DNA of 64,000 nucleotides from DASYLJ01 sp964432595 (GTDB taxonomy: Bacteria; Desulfobacterota; Binatia; DP-6), in assembly GCA_964432595.1 (NCBI GenBank), contig CAYSOF010000022.1, positions 55,807 to 119,806 on the forward strand, written 5' to 3'. A program made the translations under genes and the position numbers. The notes under the pieces are model-generated. The model saw only the letters and a program-made list of their open reading frames with translations, was not told where the DNA came from and did not search any database. Position 1 is the first letter of the stretch, and every line of letters begins with the position of its first letter. This document shows positions 1-7,876 of the stretch, in pieces.

Positions 1-216
1 GAGCGCGCCGTCGCGACGGATCAGCGGCGCGCGCAGACGATCGGGGTCGTGGTGTAGCTCACCGAGCGTCGTCCCCTTGGGGCAGATGTACCCGCGGCTC
101 CAGACGTCGTCATCGTTCGGGCGGATCCGCGTGACGCGGCCGTCGTCGACCTCGATGCGGAGGCCGCACATCGCCTCGCAGAGGGGGCACGTCCGGAGGT
201 GCTCGGTCGCAGGCAT
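1..216 (-). CDS. Molybdopterin oxidoreductase, N-terminal fragment (runs off the left edge)
   Basis: Reading the minus strand from an ATG at 216 gives 72 codons open to the window edge. The N-terminus holds Cys10-x2-Cys13-x3-Cys17-x27-Cys45 followed by PKG, the [4Fe-4S] motif that opens the catalytic subunit of DMSO reductase/formate dehydrogenase-type enzymes. The family transfers electrons through this cluster to a bis-MGD molybdenum or tungsten cofactor. There is no Tat leader before the cluster, so this member is probably cytoplasmic, like many 'molybdopterin-dependent oxidoreductase' proteins of 650-750 residues. The substrate cannot be told from this fragment. It is divergent from the HdeD-like gene. 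Confidence 0.85.
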   Translation of the reverse strand, partial: MPATEHLRTCPLCEAMCGLRIEVDDGRVTRIRPNDDDVWSRGYICPKGTTLGELHHDPDRLRAPLIRRDGAL

Positions 217-245
217 GGCCCGTAGTCGCCCTCGGACGACGCGTG

Positions 246-265
246 CGTCAAGACGTCACTTGACG
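246..265. promoter_or_regulatory. Inverted repeat, candidate operator between divergent genes
   Basis: The 20 bp read CGTCAAG, six spacer bases, CTTGACG: a perfect 7-bp inverted repeat in the 162-bp divergent region upstream of the oxidoreductase and the HdeD-like gene. The right arm contains TTGACG, which resembles a -35 element facing right. No convincing -10 follows. A dimeric regulator site overlapping a promoter is a reasonable reading, but no regulator gene lies beside it. Confidence 0.4.
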
Positions 266-378
266 GCGGACGCGACATCGTGGCTCTATCGCGCAGCCGA
301 TCCACCACGACCGCGGCACGACCGCGAAAGAGCACGCCCCATGCCGACCGCACAGCCGACCGTAGGAGACCGGAGCTG

Positions 379-843
379 ATGGCCGGGCGGCGATCGGCCT
401 CGTGGTGGAACATGACGAACGCGCGCGACGGCGCCGCGGTCGGCGACGGCATGATGGCGCTCGGTGCGGCGCTGGCCGCGTGGACGGGCGGCGCGCTCGG
501 CGTGGGCGCCGTGCTGCTGTTCGTCGTCGCGGGCGCCGGCGGGATCATCGCGCTTCTCTGGTCGCCGTTCGCCGCGGTCGCGTTGCTCGCCGCGGTCGCG
601 TCGTGGGCCGTCGCCGAGGAGCTCATCGAGGAGATGCTCGAGGGCGCGCGGCGCCAGCAGGTGGCGTGGCTCTCGGCGCTCGGCGTCAGCGCGCTCTGCT
701 TCGGCGTCGGGCTGCTGCTGTGGCCGGGCACGACGAGCCTGGCGCTCGTCTGGCCGATCGGCGGCTACGCGATCACGTGCGGCACGTGTGCCATCGCGAT
801 GGCGCTCCGCCAGCGCGGGCGCGCAACGAACGCGCGGCGCTGA
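379..843 (+). CDS. HdeD-like (DUF308) multi-spanning membrane protein
   Basis: A 154-residue protein. The start at 379 is chosen because GGAG lies 3 bases upstream and AGGAG 10 bases upstream; longer in-frame starts only add an Arg/Ser-rich stretch. After a short polar N-terminus there are about four hydrophobic segments (roughly residues 20-50, 52-72, 95-118 and 120-142), separated by an acidic loop around the AEELIEEML stretch. The pattern of a helix, then LLLWPG, then another helix ending in Gly/Ala before Arg-rich residues is typical of DUF308/HdeD proteins. That family is linked to acid resistance in enterobacteria and is of unknown function elsewhere. The protein is shorter than the usual six-helix HdeD. 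Confidence 0.6.
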   Translation: MAGRRSASWWNMTNARDGAAVGDGMMALGAALAAWTGGALGVGAVLLFVVAGAGGIIALLWSPFAAVALLAAVASWAVAEELIEEMLEGARRQQVAWLSALGVSALCFGVGLLLWPGTTSLALVWPIGGYAITCGTCAIAMALRQRGRATNARR

Positions 844-846
844 CCG

Positions 847-1932
847 TCAGTCGCCCAGGCAGATCCCGAGCGACCGCGCCGAACGCACGAAGCCGCCGTC
901 CAGCGGGACGCGACGCAGATGACCCACGGCGTCGCGCAGGTCTACGCTGCCGACGGCGCCCCCCGTGTAGGTCACCATCCGGCCGAACGCCCCGTCGGCG
1001 ATCAGGTCCACGGCGGTCGTGCCGAACACGGTGCAGAGCGCGCGATCGAAGTTCGTCGGCGATCCGCCGCGCTGCAGGTGCCCGAGAATGACGGCGCGGG
1101 TCTCCTTGCCCGTGCGGCGCTCCAGCTCCGCCGCCACGTGCATGCCCACGCCGCCGAGCCTCGCCTCGCGGTCCCGTTCCGCGGTGTCGCTGGCGACGAA
1201 GTCGCCGCCCGCCGGGTGCGCGCCCTCGGCCGCCACGACGATCGTGAACTTGCGTCCGAGCCGCTCCCGCTCGGCGATCTTCTCGCAGATCGGCTCCCAC
1301 CGGAACGGGATCTCGGGGATGAGGATCACGTCCGCGCCACCGGCGAGCCCGGCGTAGATCGCGATCCAGCCCGCGTATCGTCCCATGGTCTCGAGCACCA
1401 TCACGCGATCGTGGCTTTCCGCGGTGGTGTGCAGCCGATCGAGCGCGTCGGTGGCGCAGGCCACCGCCGAGTCGAAGCCGAACGTCATGGCCGTGGCCGC
1501 GAGATCGTTGTCGATGGTCTTCGGCACGGCGACGATCGGAATCCCGTGCTCGTGCAGCTGCTGCGCGATGCTGAGCGAGCCGTCGCCCCCGATCGTGACC
1601 AGCGCCGAGAGGCCGAGCGTCTCGCACCCGCGCTTTGCGCCCTCGAGCACCTCGTCCGGAATGCGCTGCGTGTCGCCGTGGCCCACCTTCGCGGCGAAGC
1701 GACCCCGGTTGCTCGTGCCGAGAATGGTGCCGCCACGCAGGAGCAGACCGGCGACCTCCGTGTAATCGAGGGGTCGATGGCGTTGCGGCTCGAGTAGGCC
1801 GTCGTAGCCGCCGAGGATGCCGACGCACTCCCAGCCGCGGCGCTGCGCGGATTTGGTGACGGCGCGGATGACGGCGTTGAGGCCGGGGCAGTCGCCGCCG
1901 CCAGTGACGATCCCGATGCGATGTGCCGCCAT
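847..1932 (-). CDS. pfkA: 6-phosphofructokinase
   Basis: A 361-residue PfkA-family kinase that phosphorylates fructose 6-phosphate to fructose 1,6-bisphosphate in glycolysis. The nucleotide loop near residues 10-13 (GGGD), the GGDGS motif at 115-119 and PKTIDND at 137-143 with the catalytic Asp141 are all present, as are the later MGR and the HLQRGG substrate-site motif. The residue matching E. coli Gly104 is Gly118, but the position matching Gly124 is Lys138. This Gly/Lys pairing marks the mixed group of PFKs; most studied members use ATP, whereas PPi enzymes carry Asp/Lys. Donor choice is therefore probably ATP but not certain. It lies 56 bases downstream of the TetR gene on the same strand. 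Confidence 0.93.
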   Translation of the reverse strand: MAAHRIGIVTGGGDCPGLNAVIRAVTKSAQRRGWECVGILGGYDGLLEPQRHRPLDYTEVAGLLLRGGTILGTSNRGRFAAKVGHGDTQRIPDEVLEGAKRGCETLGLSALVTIGGDGSLSIAQQLHEHGIPIVAVPKTIDNDLAATAMTFGFDSAVACATDALDRLHTTAESHDRVMVLETMGRYAGWIAIYAGLAGGADVILIPEIPFRWEPICEKIAERERLGRKFTIVVAAEGAHPAGGDFVASDTAERDREARLGGVGMHVAAELERRTGKETRAVILGHLQRGGSPTNFDRALCTVFGTTAVDLIADGAFGRMVTYTGGAVGSVDLRDAVGHLRRVPLDGGFVRSARSLGICLGD

Positions 1933-1988
1933 GAGCCGTCGCTTCGATCACGCCGGTCGGACGACGGTCAAGGCCACGGCGATCTCGC

Positions 1989-2633
1989 TCACCGCGCCTT
2001 CGGCGCGATGTCGCGCAGCAGCATCTGCGTGAACCGCTCGTAGTCGACCACGAAGTCGACGCGATCGGGATCGAGGAAATGCTGGATGCGTACGCCGGTC
2101 ATGAAGGCCAGCACGACGTCGGCCGTCGCGAGCTCGTCGACGGCTGCACGGATCTGCTTTCGCTCCTTCGCCTCGCGCAGCAGCCGGACGATCAACCGAT
2201 GCGTCGCGCGCCGGCGCTGCTTGAAAAACGCATGCGCCTCGGCATCGACGTCGAGGTTCTCGGCCTGCAGCACCGTGAAGAGCTTGGCCCACAGTCGATG
2301 GTCCGCATTGAACCGGCCGGCGACCGTCAGATTCTCGAGGGCGCGCAGGCCCCCCTCCGCCAGCAGCTCGGCGGTGAGCTCGAGATACTGCCGGTCGTGC
2401 TCCTCGAGCACGGCGAGCAGTAGGTCCCGCCCCGTACGGAAATGGTAGAGCACGGTCGCGTGGTGCACACCGGCGCGTTGGCCGATCGCGATGAGCCCCG
2501 TGCCACGGAACCCAGCGTCGGCATACAGCTCGACCGCGGCGCGCAGGATGGCGGCGCGCGTGTCTCTCCCGCGCTGTCCGCCCGATCGGCTCGCCGGTCG
2601 CCGTGCCGCCGCCCCCACCCGCGCCGTGCCCAT
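1989..2633 (-). CDS. TetR/AcrR family transcriptional regulator
   Basis: A 214-residue repressor-type protein. The ATG at 2633 is preferred over a GTG at 2639 because AGGAGG then sits 9 bases upstream. An N-terminal helix-turn-helix (about residues 20-65) contains the TetR pattern: an AAVELYADAGFRGTG helix, a short turn, then a recognition helix ending in ATVLYHF. The C-terminal all-helical ligand domain (residues 70-214) has an Arg/Lys-rich segment near residue 150. It is divergent from the secreted hydrolase gene, and the two share an intergenic region with two copies of an imperfect palindrome, so autoregulation together with control of the hydrolase is likely. The inducer is unknown. Confidence 0.88.
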   Translation of the reverse strand: MGTARVGAAARRPASRSGGQRGRDTRAAILRAAVELYADAGFRGTGLIAIGQRAGVHHATVLYHFRTGRDLLLAVLEEHDRQYLELTAELLAEGGLRALENLTVAGRFNADHRLWAKLFTVLQAENLDVDAEAHAFFKQRRRATHRLIVRLLREAKERKQIRAAVDELATADVVLAFMTGVRIQHFLDPDRVDFVVDYERFTQMLLRDIAPKAR

Positions 2634-2646
2634 GGACACATCCCTC

Positions 2647-2685
2647 CTGACAAGTCTGTTGACGACCTACTGACAGGGTTGTTAG
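2647..2685. promoter_or_regulatory. Two copies of a CTGACA-N4-TGTT palindrome, probable TetR operators
   Basis: CTGACA-AGTC-TGTTGA lies at 2647-2662 and CTGACA-GGGT-TGTTAG at 2670-2685, starts 23 bp apart (about two helix turns). The second copy extends to an 18-bp imperfect inverted repeat at 2669-2686 with arms ACTGACA and TGTTAGT. Two near-identical half-palindromes on the same face of the helix, between a TetR gene and a divergent gene, are what an autoregulated TetR operator looks like. The shared Shine-Dalgarno of the TetR gene lies at the left end. Confidence 0.6.
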
Positions 2686-2695
2686 TGCCTAGGCG

Positions 2696-3622
2696 ATGTC
2701 ACGACCGCCCGTCAATGCCTGGGCGCTGGGCGTCCTGGTCCTGCTGGCGAACTGCGTGCACGCCCACCCCGTCGGCGTGACCACCCGCACCTTCACGAAG
2801 CCCTCGGCCACGACCGGCGCGCCGCGCGCGCTCGAGACCGTGATCTGGTACCCCGCCGTCCGCGGCACCGGGACGGCCGAGGCCCTCGGCCTGCGCGACG
2901 CCGGCGTTCGTCGCGGCCGGTTCCCGCTGATCCTGTTCTCGCACGGCGCCTGCGGGCAGAACGTCGCCGCCTCGTACCTCATGCAGGCGCTCGCCGCAGA
3001 CGGCTTCGTGGTCGCCGCGCCGTCCCACCCCGGGCACACGAAGGCCGACGGCGCGACGGTCTGCCGCGCCAATCGCATCGACACGTACCTGAACCGCGTC
3101 CCGGACCTGCAATACGTCGCGGACGAGATGCTGGCGCTCGACGCGGACCGTCGCTCGCCGTTCGGCCGACGTCTGCGCCGCGACGCCGTCGGTGTCACGG
3201 GCATGTCGTTCGGCGGATTCACGACGCTGCTCGCGGCACAGCGCGATCCCCGCATCCGCGCCGCGCTCTCGATGGTGCCCGGCGGCATCGATGCGCTCGA
3301 CCCCGGCGACGTCGGCGTCCCCACGATGGTGATCGGCGCCGAGCTCGATCTGACCGTCGGCTTCGCGGCGTCGGAGCAGGCCTACGGGCGGCTCGTCGGC
3401 CCGCGCTACCTCGTCGAGCTCGTCGGCGGCGGCCACCTGAGCGTGGCGACCGAGTGCGCTCCAGCATGCGGCACGCTCGCGGAGGACGACGGGCACCGCC
3501 TCGTCGAGCGCTACGCGCGGCCCTTCTTTCGCCGGCATCTGAAGGGGGTGCGCTCCGCGCGGCGCGTGCTCACCCGCGCGGTCGACGGCGTCGTGCTGAC
3601 GGCCGACCCCAGACCGCGCTGA
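2696..3622 (+). CDS. Secreted alpha/beta hydrolase, dienelactone hydrolase/PAF-acetylhydrolase-like
   Basis: A 308-residue exported hydrolase. A hydrophobic leader (about residues 9-23, ending in a His-rich AHAHP stretch) precedes an alpha/beta-hydrolase fold. SHGACGQ near residue 84 forms the oxyanion region. GMSFGG places the nucleophile at Ser171, an acidic residue occurs in GAELDLT near 215, and GGGHLS near 243 supplies the His. The layout (HG, then SHPGHT, then G-x-S-x-G, then D and H) matches predicted dienelactone hydrolases related to platelet-activating-factor acetylhydrolase and some polyesterases. Ester cleavage in the periplasm or outside is likely; the substrate is unknown. It is divergent from the TetR gene and probably controlled by it. 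The Shine-Dalgarno is weak. Confidence 0.75.
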   Translation: MSRPPVNAWALGVLVLLANCVHAHPVGVTTRTFTKPSATTGAPRALETVIWYPAVRGTGTAEALGLRDAGVRRGRFPLILFSHGACGQNVAASYLMQALAADGFVVAAPSHPGHTKADGATVCRANRIDTYLNRVPDLQYVADEMLALDADRRSPFGRRLRRDAVGVTGMSFGGFTTLLAAQRDPRIRAALSMVPGGIDALDPGDVGVPTMVIGAELDLTVGFAASEQAYGRLVGPRYLVELVGGGHLSVATECAPACGTLAEDDGHRLVERYARPFFRRHLKGVRSARRVLTRAVDGVVLTADPRPR

Positions 3623-3692
3623 GCCCGTCGATGGCCGCGGTCGGCGCCAGCGAGAGCCGTGGGCGCGTCTCGCATGCCGTCGTGCGTTCGCG

Positions 3693-5615
3693 TCAGTTCT
3701 TGCCCTTGAACGACGTCGGCGTGCTGCGTGCGCCCGCGTCGTACGTGCCTTCCCAGCACGTCGCGCCGCTGCTCGTGACCAGCTGCGCCGTCACCGGCAC
3801 CGCCAACGGCAAACCCGCCGGCAGACGCGCGCCCTTCCCTTTCACCGTGAGCTTGCCCTTCGGCGCCGCGCCGGCCACGAGCTTCGCCGTCGTGATGCCG
3901 CCCGGGAATCCGGACGGGTTGCGCAGGCGGAAGCCCGTGGCGCCGCTCGCCGACCACGTCGCACCTGCGCGCATGCCCGTCGCGAGCGCGAGGCCGTCCG
4001 CGTCGTACACGCACAGCGCGTAGTCCGTAGCTGCCGTCGGATCGCCCAGCTCGGCGAGCGACGCGGCGCCGCGCTTCCACGTCCAACCGAGCGCGCGGCG
4101 CGACGCGACGCCGGGGTCCTTCACGGTGAGCGTGCTCGTTCCCGTGCGGCACCCCGCGCGCGGCGTCAGGGCGCAGAGCGACGTCACGCCGACCGCCTGC
4201 TGCACGACGAGCGTGCTCGGCGCGCCGTCGTCGTCGCGCACCGTGAGCCGCACGACGTACGTGCCGGGCGCGCTCCACGTGTGCTGCACACTGCTGCCCG
4301 AGGCGAGCGTGCCGTCGCCGAAGTCCCACTCCCACGACACCACCGTGCCGTCCGCGTCGGTCGACGACGCGCCGTCGAACGTCGCCGCCTCGCCGAACGC
4401 CACGCTCGCCGGCCCGTCGATGACCGGCTGCGGCGACTGGTTGCCCGGCACGGTGACGTCGAGCACGTACGCGTGCACCTCCTCCGGACCGATCGTGCCG
4501 ACCAGATCGCCGCCGGCGACCGTCATGCCGCCCTCGGGACGGTCCGGGAACAGCGCGTGCGCCACGCCGTCCACGCCGGCGGGGAGATCGAGGTCGACCG
4601 ACCGCGTGCCGGTCCGCAACGTGCTCAGCACCACGACGGCGACCTGGTTCGCGAGCTGCCACGACGTCGCATGGACGCGCGGGTCGCCGGTGACGAGCTC
4701 CGTCCGCGTGCCGTGCAGCAGGAACGCCACCAGGCTCTGCACCTCGGCGTTCTGCCGCCGGAGATCGCTCCACAGCGCCGGCGCGACGGTCGGCAGGTGG
4801 CGGTCGGCGCCTTCCCACATCGCGTACCAGAGGATGCCGTTCGCGCCGCGGATGAGCGCCGCGTGGAGGAAGTTGCGCGCCTCGCGCGGCGTCGGATAGC
4901 GGCCGCCGTCCCAGCGATACGCCTGGGGCGTCGCGAGCCACGACTGCCCCGTACCGGCCAGCTGGTCGCGCACCCAGTCGAAGCTGTCGACGTTCTCCTG
5001 CAGCGCGTACTCGTCGGGGTTGTTCTGCGCGCCGAGCGGGTAGGACTGGAAGCCCATCACGTCCATCGTCCCGACGAACTCCTGGATGCGGAAGCCGGGA
5101 TACGAGCCGCCACTGCCGAAGGTGACGTCGTCGGGTGCCAGGTCGTGGATGTGCTCGTGGAGCGCCTGCACCTCCGCCGGCGGATGATTGTAGGCCGGCC
5201 CGGTGTACGGCGTGTTGAAGTCGTCGGCGACGTTCCACGCGATGATCGCCGGATGGTCCTTCCAGCGGTTCACGAACGCGTCGGGCCCCGTCGCCGGCAG
5301 CGGGATCTCGGCGATGATGCGCATGCCGCGCGCCTCGGCGACGTCGAACATGCCTTCCATGCTCGGCCGATTGTCGACCGTCGGATGGAACAGGTTGAAC
5401 CCGGCGTCCGCCGCGAGGATCAGGTCGGGCGTCGTCTTCTCGCCGTTGCGATCGCCGATCCACGACACGTGGACGATGCCGATCGGGAAGAACGGCTCGC
5501 CGTCGAGGAGGACGGTGCCGTTCGATCCCACCGTGGCGACGGTCGCCCGCGCCGTACCGCACGTGAGGAGCGCGATCGCGACCATCGTCGCGACCGCCCC
5601 GAACCGCATCCGCAT
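3693..5615 (-). CDS. Exported glycosidase-like TIM-barrel protein with PKD domain and C-terminal beta module
   Basis: A 640-residue protein; the start is the ATG at 5615, followed by a signal peptide (residues 1-24) ending ARA. Residues 27-310 look like a GH2/GH5/GH42-type barrel (DGEPFFPIG at its start, HPAIIAWN, and a GANGILWYAMW strand). The position where an acid/base Glu is expected (usually ADE or NEP) reads VADDFN, so the barrel may be catalytically altered. A PKD domain follows (about 395-475) with the WDFGDGT signature. Residues 481-640 are the Lys/Gly-rich beta module also seen in the proteins at 12413-14239 and 46724-48808. The gene lies 32 bases behind the sulfatase gene on the same strand, so the two are probably co-transcribed and may act on the same polysaccharide. 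Confidence 0.72.
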   Translation of the reverse strand: MRMRFGAVATMVAIALLTCGTARATVATVGSNGTVLLDGEPFFPIGIVHVSWIGDRNGEKTTPDLILAADAGFNLFHPTVDNRPSMEGMFDVAEARGMRIIAEIPLPATGPDAFVNRWKDHPAIIAWNVADDFNTPYTGPAYNHPPAEVQALHEHIHDLAPDDVTFGSGGSYPGFRIQEFVGTMDVMGFQSYPLGAQNNPDEYALQENVDSFDWVRDQLAGTGQSWLATPQAYRWDGGRYPTPREARNFLHAALIRGANGILWYAMWEGADRHLPTVAPALWSDLRRQNAEVQSLVAFLLHGTRTELVTGDPRVHATSWQLANQVAVVVLSTLRTGTRSVDLDLPAGVDGVAHALFPDRPEGGMTVAGGDLVGTIGPEEVHAYVLDVTVPGNQSPQPVIDGPASVAFGEAATFDGASSTDADGTVVSWEWDFGDGTLASGSSVQHTWSAPGTYVVRLTVRDDDGAPSTLVVQQAVGVTSLCALTPRAGCRTGTSTLTVKDPGVASRRALGWTWKRGAASLAELGDPTAATDYALCVYDADGLALATGMRAGATWSASGATGFRLRNPSGFPGGITTAKLVAGAAPKGKLTVKGKGARLPAGLPLAVPVTAQLVTSSGATCWEGTYDAGARSTPTSFKGKN

Positions 5616-5647
5616 TTTTTGATAGTCGTGCAGATGCGGCGACGGCG

Positions 5648-7780
5648 TCAACCCGAAATCGGGCAGACGCCGAGATTGTCGATGACGAGCGAGCGATCCG
5701 CGCCGTCGGTCAATCCGTCGCGATTGACGTCGTACCAGCTCGACGCGCCGTACGATTCGGCGAAGTATGCCCACAGCCCGACGTCCTGCGCGTCGACCAT
5801 ACCGTCGATGTTGCCGTCCCCGGTGCACTCGGGCGCCGAAGCCAGCAGCGCCGTGAGCTCCGCGGACAGCGCGTCGAACCGCGCCTGCTGTATCGGCGTG
5901 AGCGCGTCGAGCGGCAGCTCCTTGTCCGCCCGGTCGAGGAGCGGCACCGGCACCGCCTCGTCGATCTCGTAGAATTCGGTCTCCACCGTGTCGACGCACG
6001 GCTCGTCCTGCGACACGTAGAGCCACGTCGTGTTCTGCACGACCTTGAAGACGTCGTCACGGACGGCCGCGGAGAAGTCCGGCGCGATGTCGTACTGCAC
6101 CTTGCCCTCTGCGGCGCGGTACGCGTTGACGTTGCAGCAGCGCTCGACGCCGGCGGATCCGGCCGTCGACGGGTCGTCGGCGCCGACGCCCCACCACACG
6201 CCGTTGTTGTCTTCGCAGACGCTCTTCGACACCGGGATCTGCGTGCAGGTCGTCGAAATCACGCACGGGCCGTTGACCGCGCCGTTCGCCTGGATGTTCT
6301 GCCCCACCTGCGTGAAGTTCGTCTTGCGGATGCTCGGCTGTTTCGGGTTGACGAGGTACGGCAGCATCGACTGCGAGTCGATCGGCCGCGGCACCAGCGC
6401 GTGGACGTCGAGGCCCGCGATCTCGCCGAAGAGCTCGAAGAGGTCGGCGACGTTCACCATCGACGACACGACGCGATTCGGCCGCCGCACGAGCGGTCCC
6501 GCCGCGAGCATCGGCACCCACACGCCGGTCTGGTACGCGGTGCCCTTCGCACGCGTCGGATCGAACGGCACCTTGACCGAGTTCCCGAGCGACCCGTTGT
6601 CGCCGACGAGCACGATCATCGTGTCGGTACGCTTCGGGCGATAGACCAGCCGGCCCTTGCGCGTCCGCCGCGCGAGGCCGGTCTCGACGAGCAGCCGCGA
6701 CAGCTCCGTGTCGAGGGACTCGATCATGAGATTCGTCAGCACGCGCTGGTCGACGACGTTGCCGCAGTCGAGGCCGCTCGCCACGTCGAGATCGGCGCTC
6801 GCTTCGTCGACGGGCGGCTGCATCACCGGCGTGTGCGCCGACGCGAACGACACCGTCGCCATCCACGGCCGGTTCGCCGGCCGCTCGCGGATCCACGCGA
6901 TCGCGTCGTCGACGGCCTGCGTCGCGCGGAACGTGCGCGCACGCGGATCGGTCGGGGGAACCTCCTCCGCCCGTCCGTCCGCGTAGTTGATGACGTAAGG
7001 CGAAACCCAATGGCCGCTCAGCGTGTCGAAGTCGAGCGTGTCGGGCGGCGGCGACTGGCACGCCGCGTTCGGATCGAGGATACCGCCGCGGTCGCGGCAG
7101 ATGCGCCCGGGCGGGACCGTGCCCCTGGCGGTGAGCACCTCGCACGACCCGTTCGGCATGTAGCAGGCGCCGGTATCGGCGCCGCCGGCGGCCGCGCCGC
7201 CGACGAACCCGCACGACCACGTGCCCGGCGCCGCGACGCCGCCCGCGGTGGTGTCGATCGACGACGGATCGCCGGTGTAGTCGAGCCAGCCCGCGAAGTG
7301 ATCCCAGCCGAGCGCGTGCGGCATCGCGATGCCCGCCGGGTTGTGCTCCTGCAGGCCGAGGTGGAACTTCCCGAAGATCGCGCTCTCGTAGCCGCGCTCG
7401 TCGAGCACCTTCGGCACCGTCATCTCGAAGGGCGAGACCATCGAGTTCGCGAGGTCGTTCGGCCCGAGCGCGCCGTAGACGTTGGTGCGGAACGGATAGC
7501 GGCCTTCGAAGAAGACCGCGCGGCTCGTCGTGCACGCCGGCATTGCCCACGCATTGCGAAAGCTGACGCCCGCTCCCGCGATACGATCGATGCTCGGCGT
7601 GATCGGCGGCGTCGCGCCGCCGTAGCCGAACGCCCCCATCTGATCGATGCCGACGTCGTCCATGATGACGAACAGGATGTTCGGCGGGACGCCGGTCCGC
7701 CGCGGTTCGCGCACGGTCGCGTGCGCGGAAGCCAGCGTGATGGCGAGCAGGAGGATGGTCGTCGTCGTGCGCGAGAGCAT
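5648..7780 (-). CDS. Secreted sulfatase with C-terminal dockerin-like repeats
   Basis: A 710-residue protein starting at the ATG at 7780 (GGAG 5 bases upstream) with a signal peptide of about 22 residues. The alkaline-phosphatase/sulfatase fold is clear: metal-binding MDD at 40-42, the formylglycine site C83-T-T-S-R87 where the family normally has C-x-P-x-R, GKFHLG at 137-142 with Lys138 and His140, and GDNG near residue 410. Two Cys-rich insertions (about residues 215-265 and 535-590) are unusual. The last ~65 residues contain two Asp/Asn-rich calcium loops (DGNIDGMVDAQD and DVNRDGLTDGAD), as in dockerin type I repeats. Hydrolysis of sulfate esters on an external glycan or lipid is likely. 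The missing Pro makes formylglycine maturation uncertain. It is followed at once by the glycosidase-like gene. Confidence 0.85.
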   Translation of the reverse strand: MLSRTTTTILLLAITLASAHATVREPRRTGVPPNILFVIMDDVGIDQMGAFGYGGATPPITPSIDRIAGAGVSFRNAWAMPACTTSRAVFFEGRYPFRTNVYGALGPNDLANSMVSPFEMTVPKVLDERGYESAIFGKFHLGLQEHNPAGIAMPHALGWDHFAGWLDYTGDPSSIDTTAGGVAAPGTWSCGFVGGAAAGGADTGACYMPNGSCEVLTARGTVPPGRICRDRGGILDPNAACQSPPPDTLDFDTLSGHWVSPYVINYADGRAEEVPPTDPRARTFRATQAVDDAIAWIRERPANRPWMATVSFASAHTPVMQPPVDEASADLDVASGLDCGNVVDQRVLTNLMIESLDTELSRLLVETGLARRTRKGRLVYRPKRTDTMIVLVGDNGSLGNSVKVPFDPTRAKGTAYQTGVWVPMLAAGPLVRRPNRVVSSMVNVADLFELFGEIAGLDVHALVPRPIDSQSMLPYLVNPKQPSIRKTNFTQVGQNIQANGAVNGPCVISTTCTQIPVSKSVCEDNNGVWWGVGADDPSTAGSAGVERCCNVNAYRAAEGKVQYDIAPDFSAAVRDDVFKVVQNTTWLYVSQDEPCVDTVETEFYEIDEAVPVPLLDRADKELPLDALTPIQQARFDALSAELTALLASAPECTGDGNIDGMVDAQDVGLWAYFAESYGASSWYDVNRDGLTDGADRSLVIDNLGVCPISG

Positions 7781-7876
7781 GCACGCTCCACGCTGCCCGA
7801 CGCCGGCGTGAGTGTCTCGCAGCGCGCCCGACGGGACGCGCCGCGATGCCGTCAAGTTTCTGACCGGGCCGGGCGC

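Noticed and set aside
260..289. A full promoter TTGACG with CTCTAT at 18 bases
   Set aside because: The -10 matches consensus at only two of six positions, so it is reported as an inverted repeat, not as a promoter.
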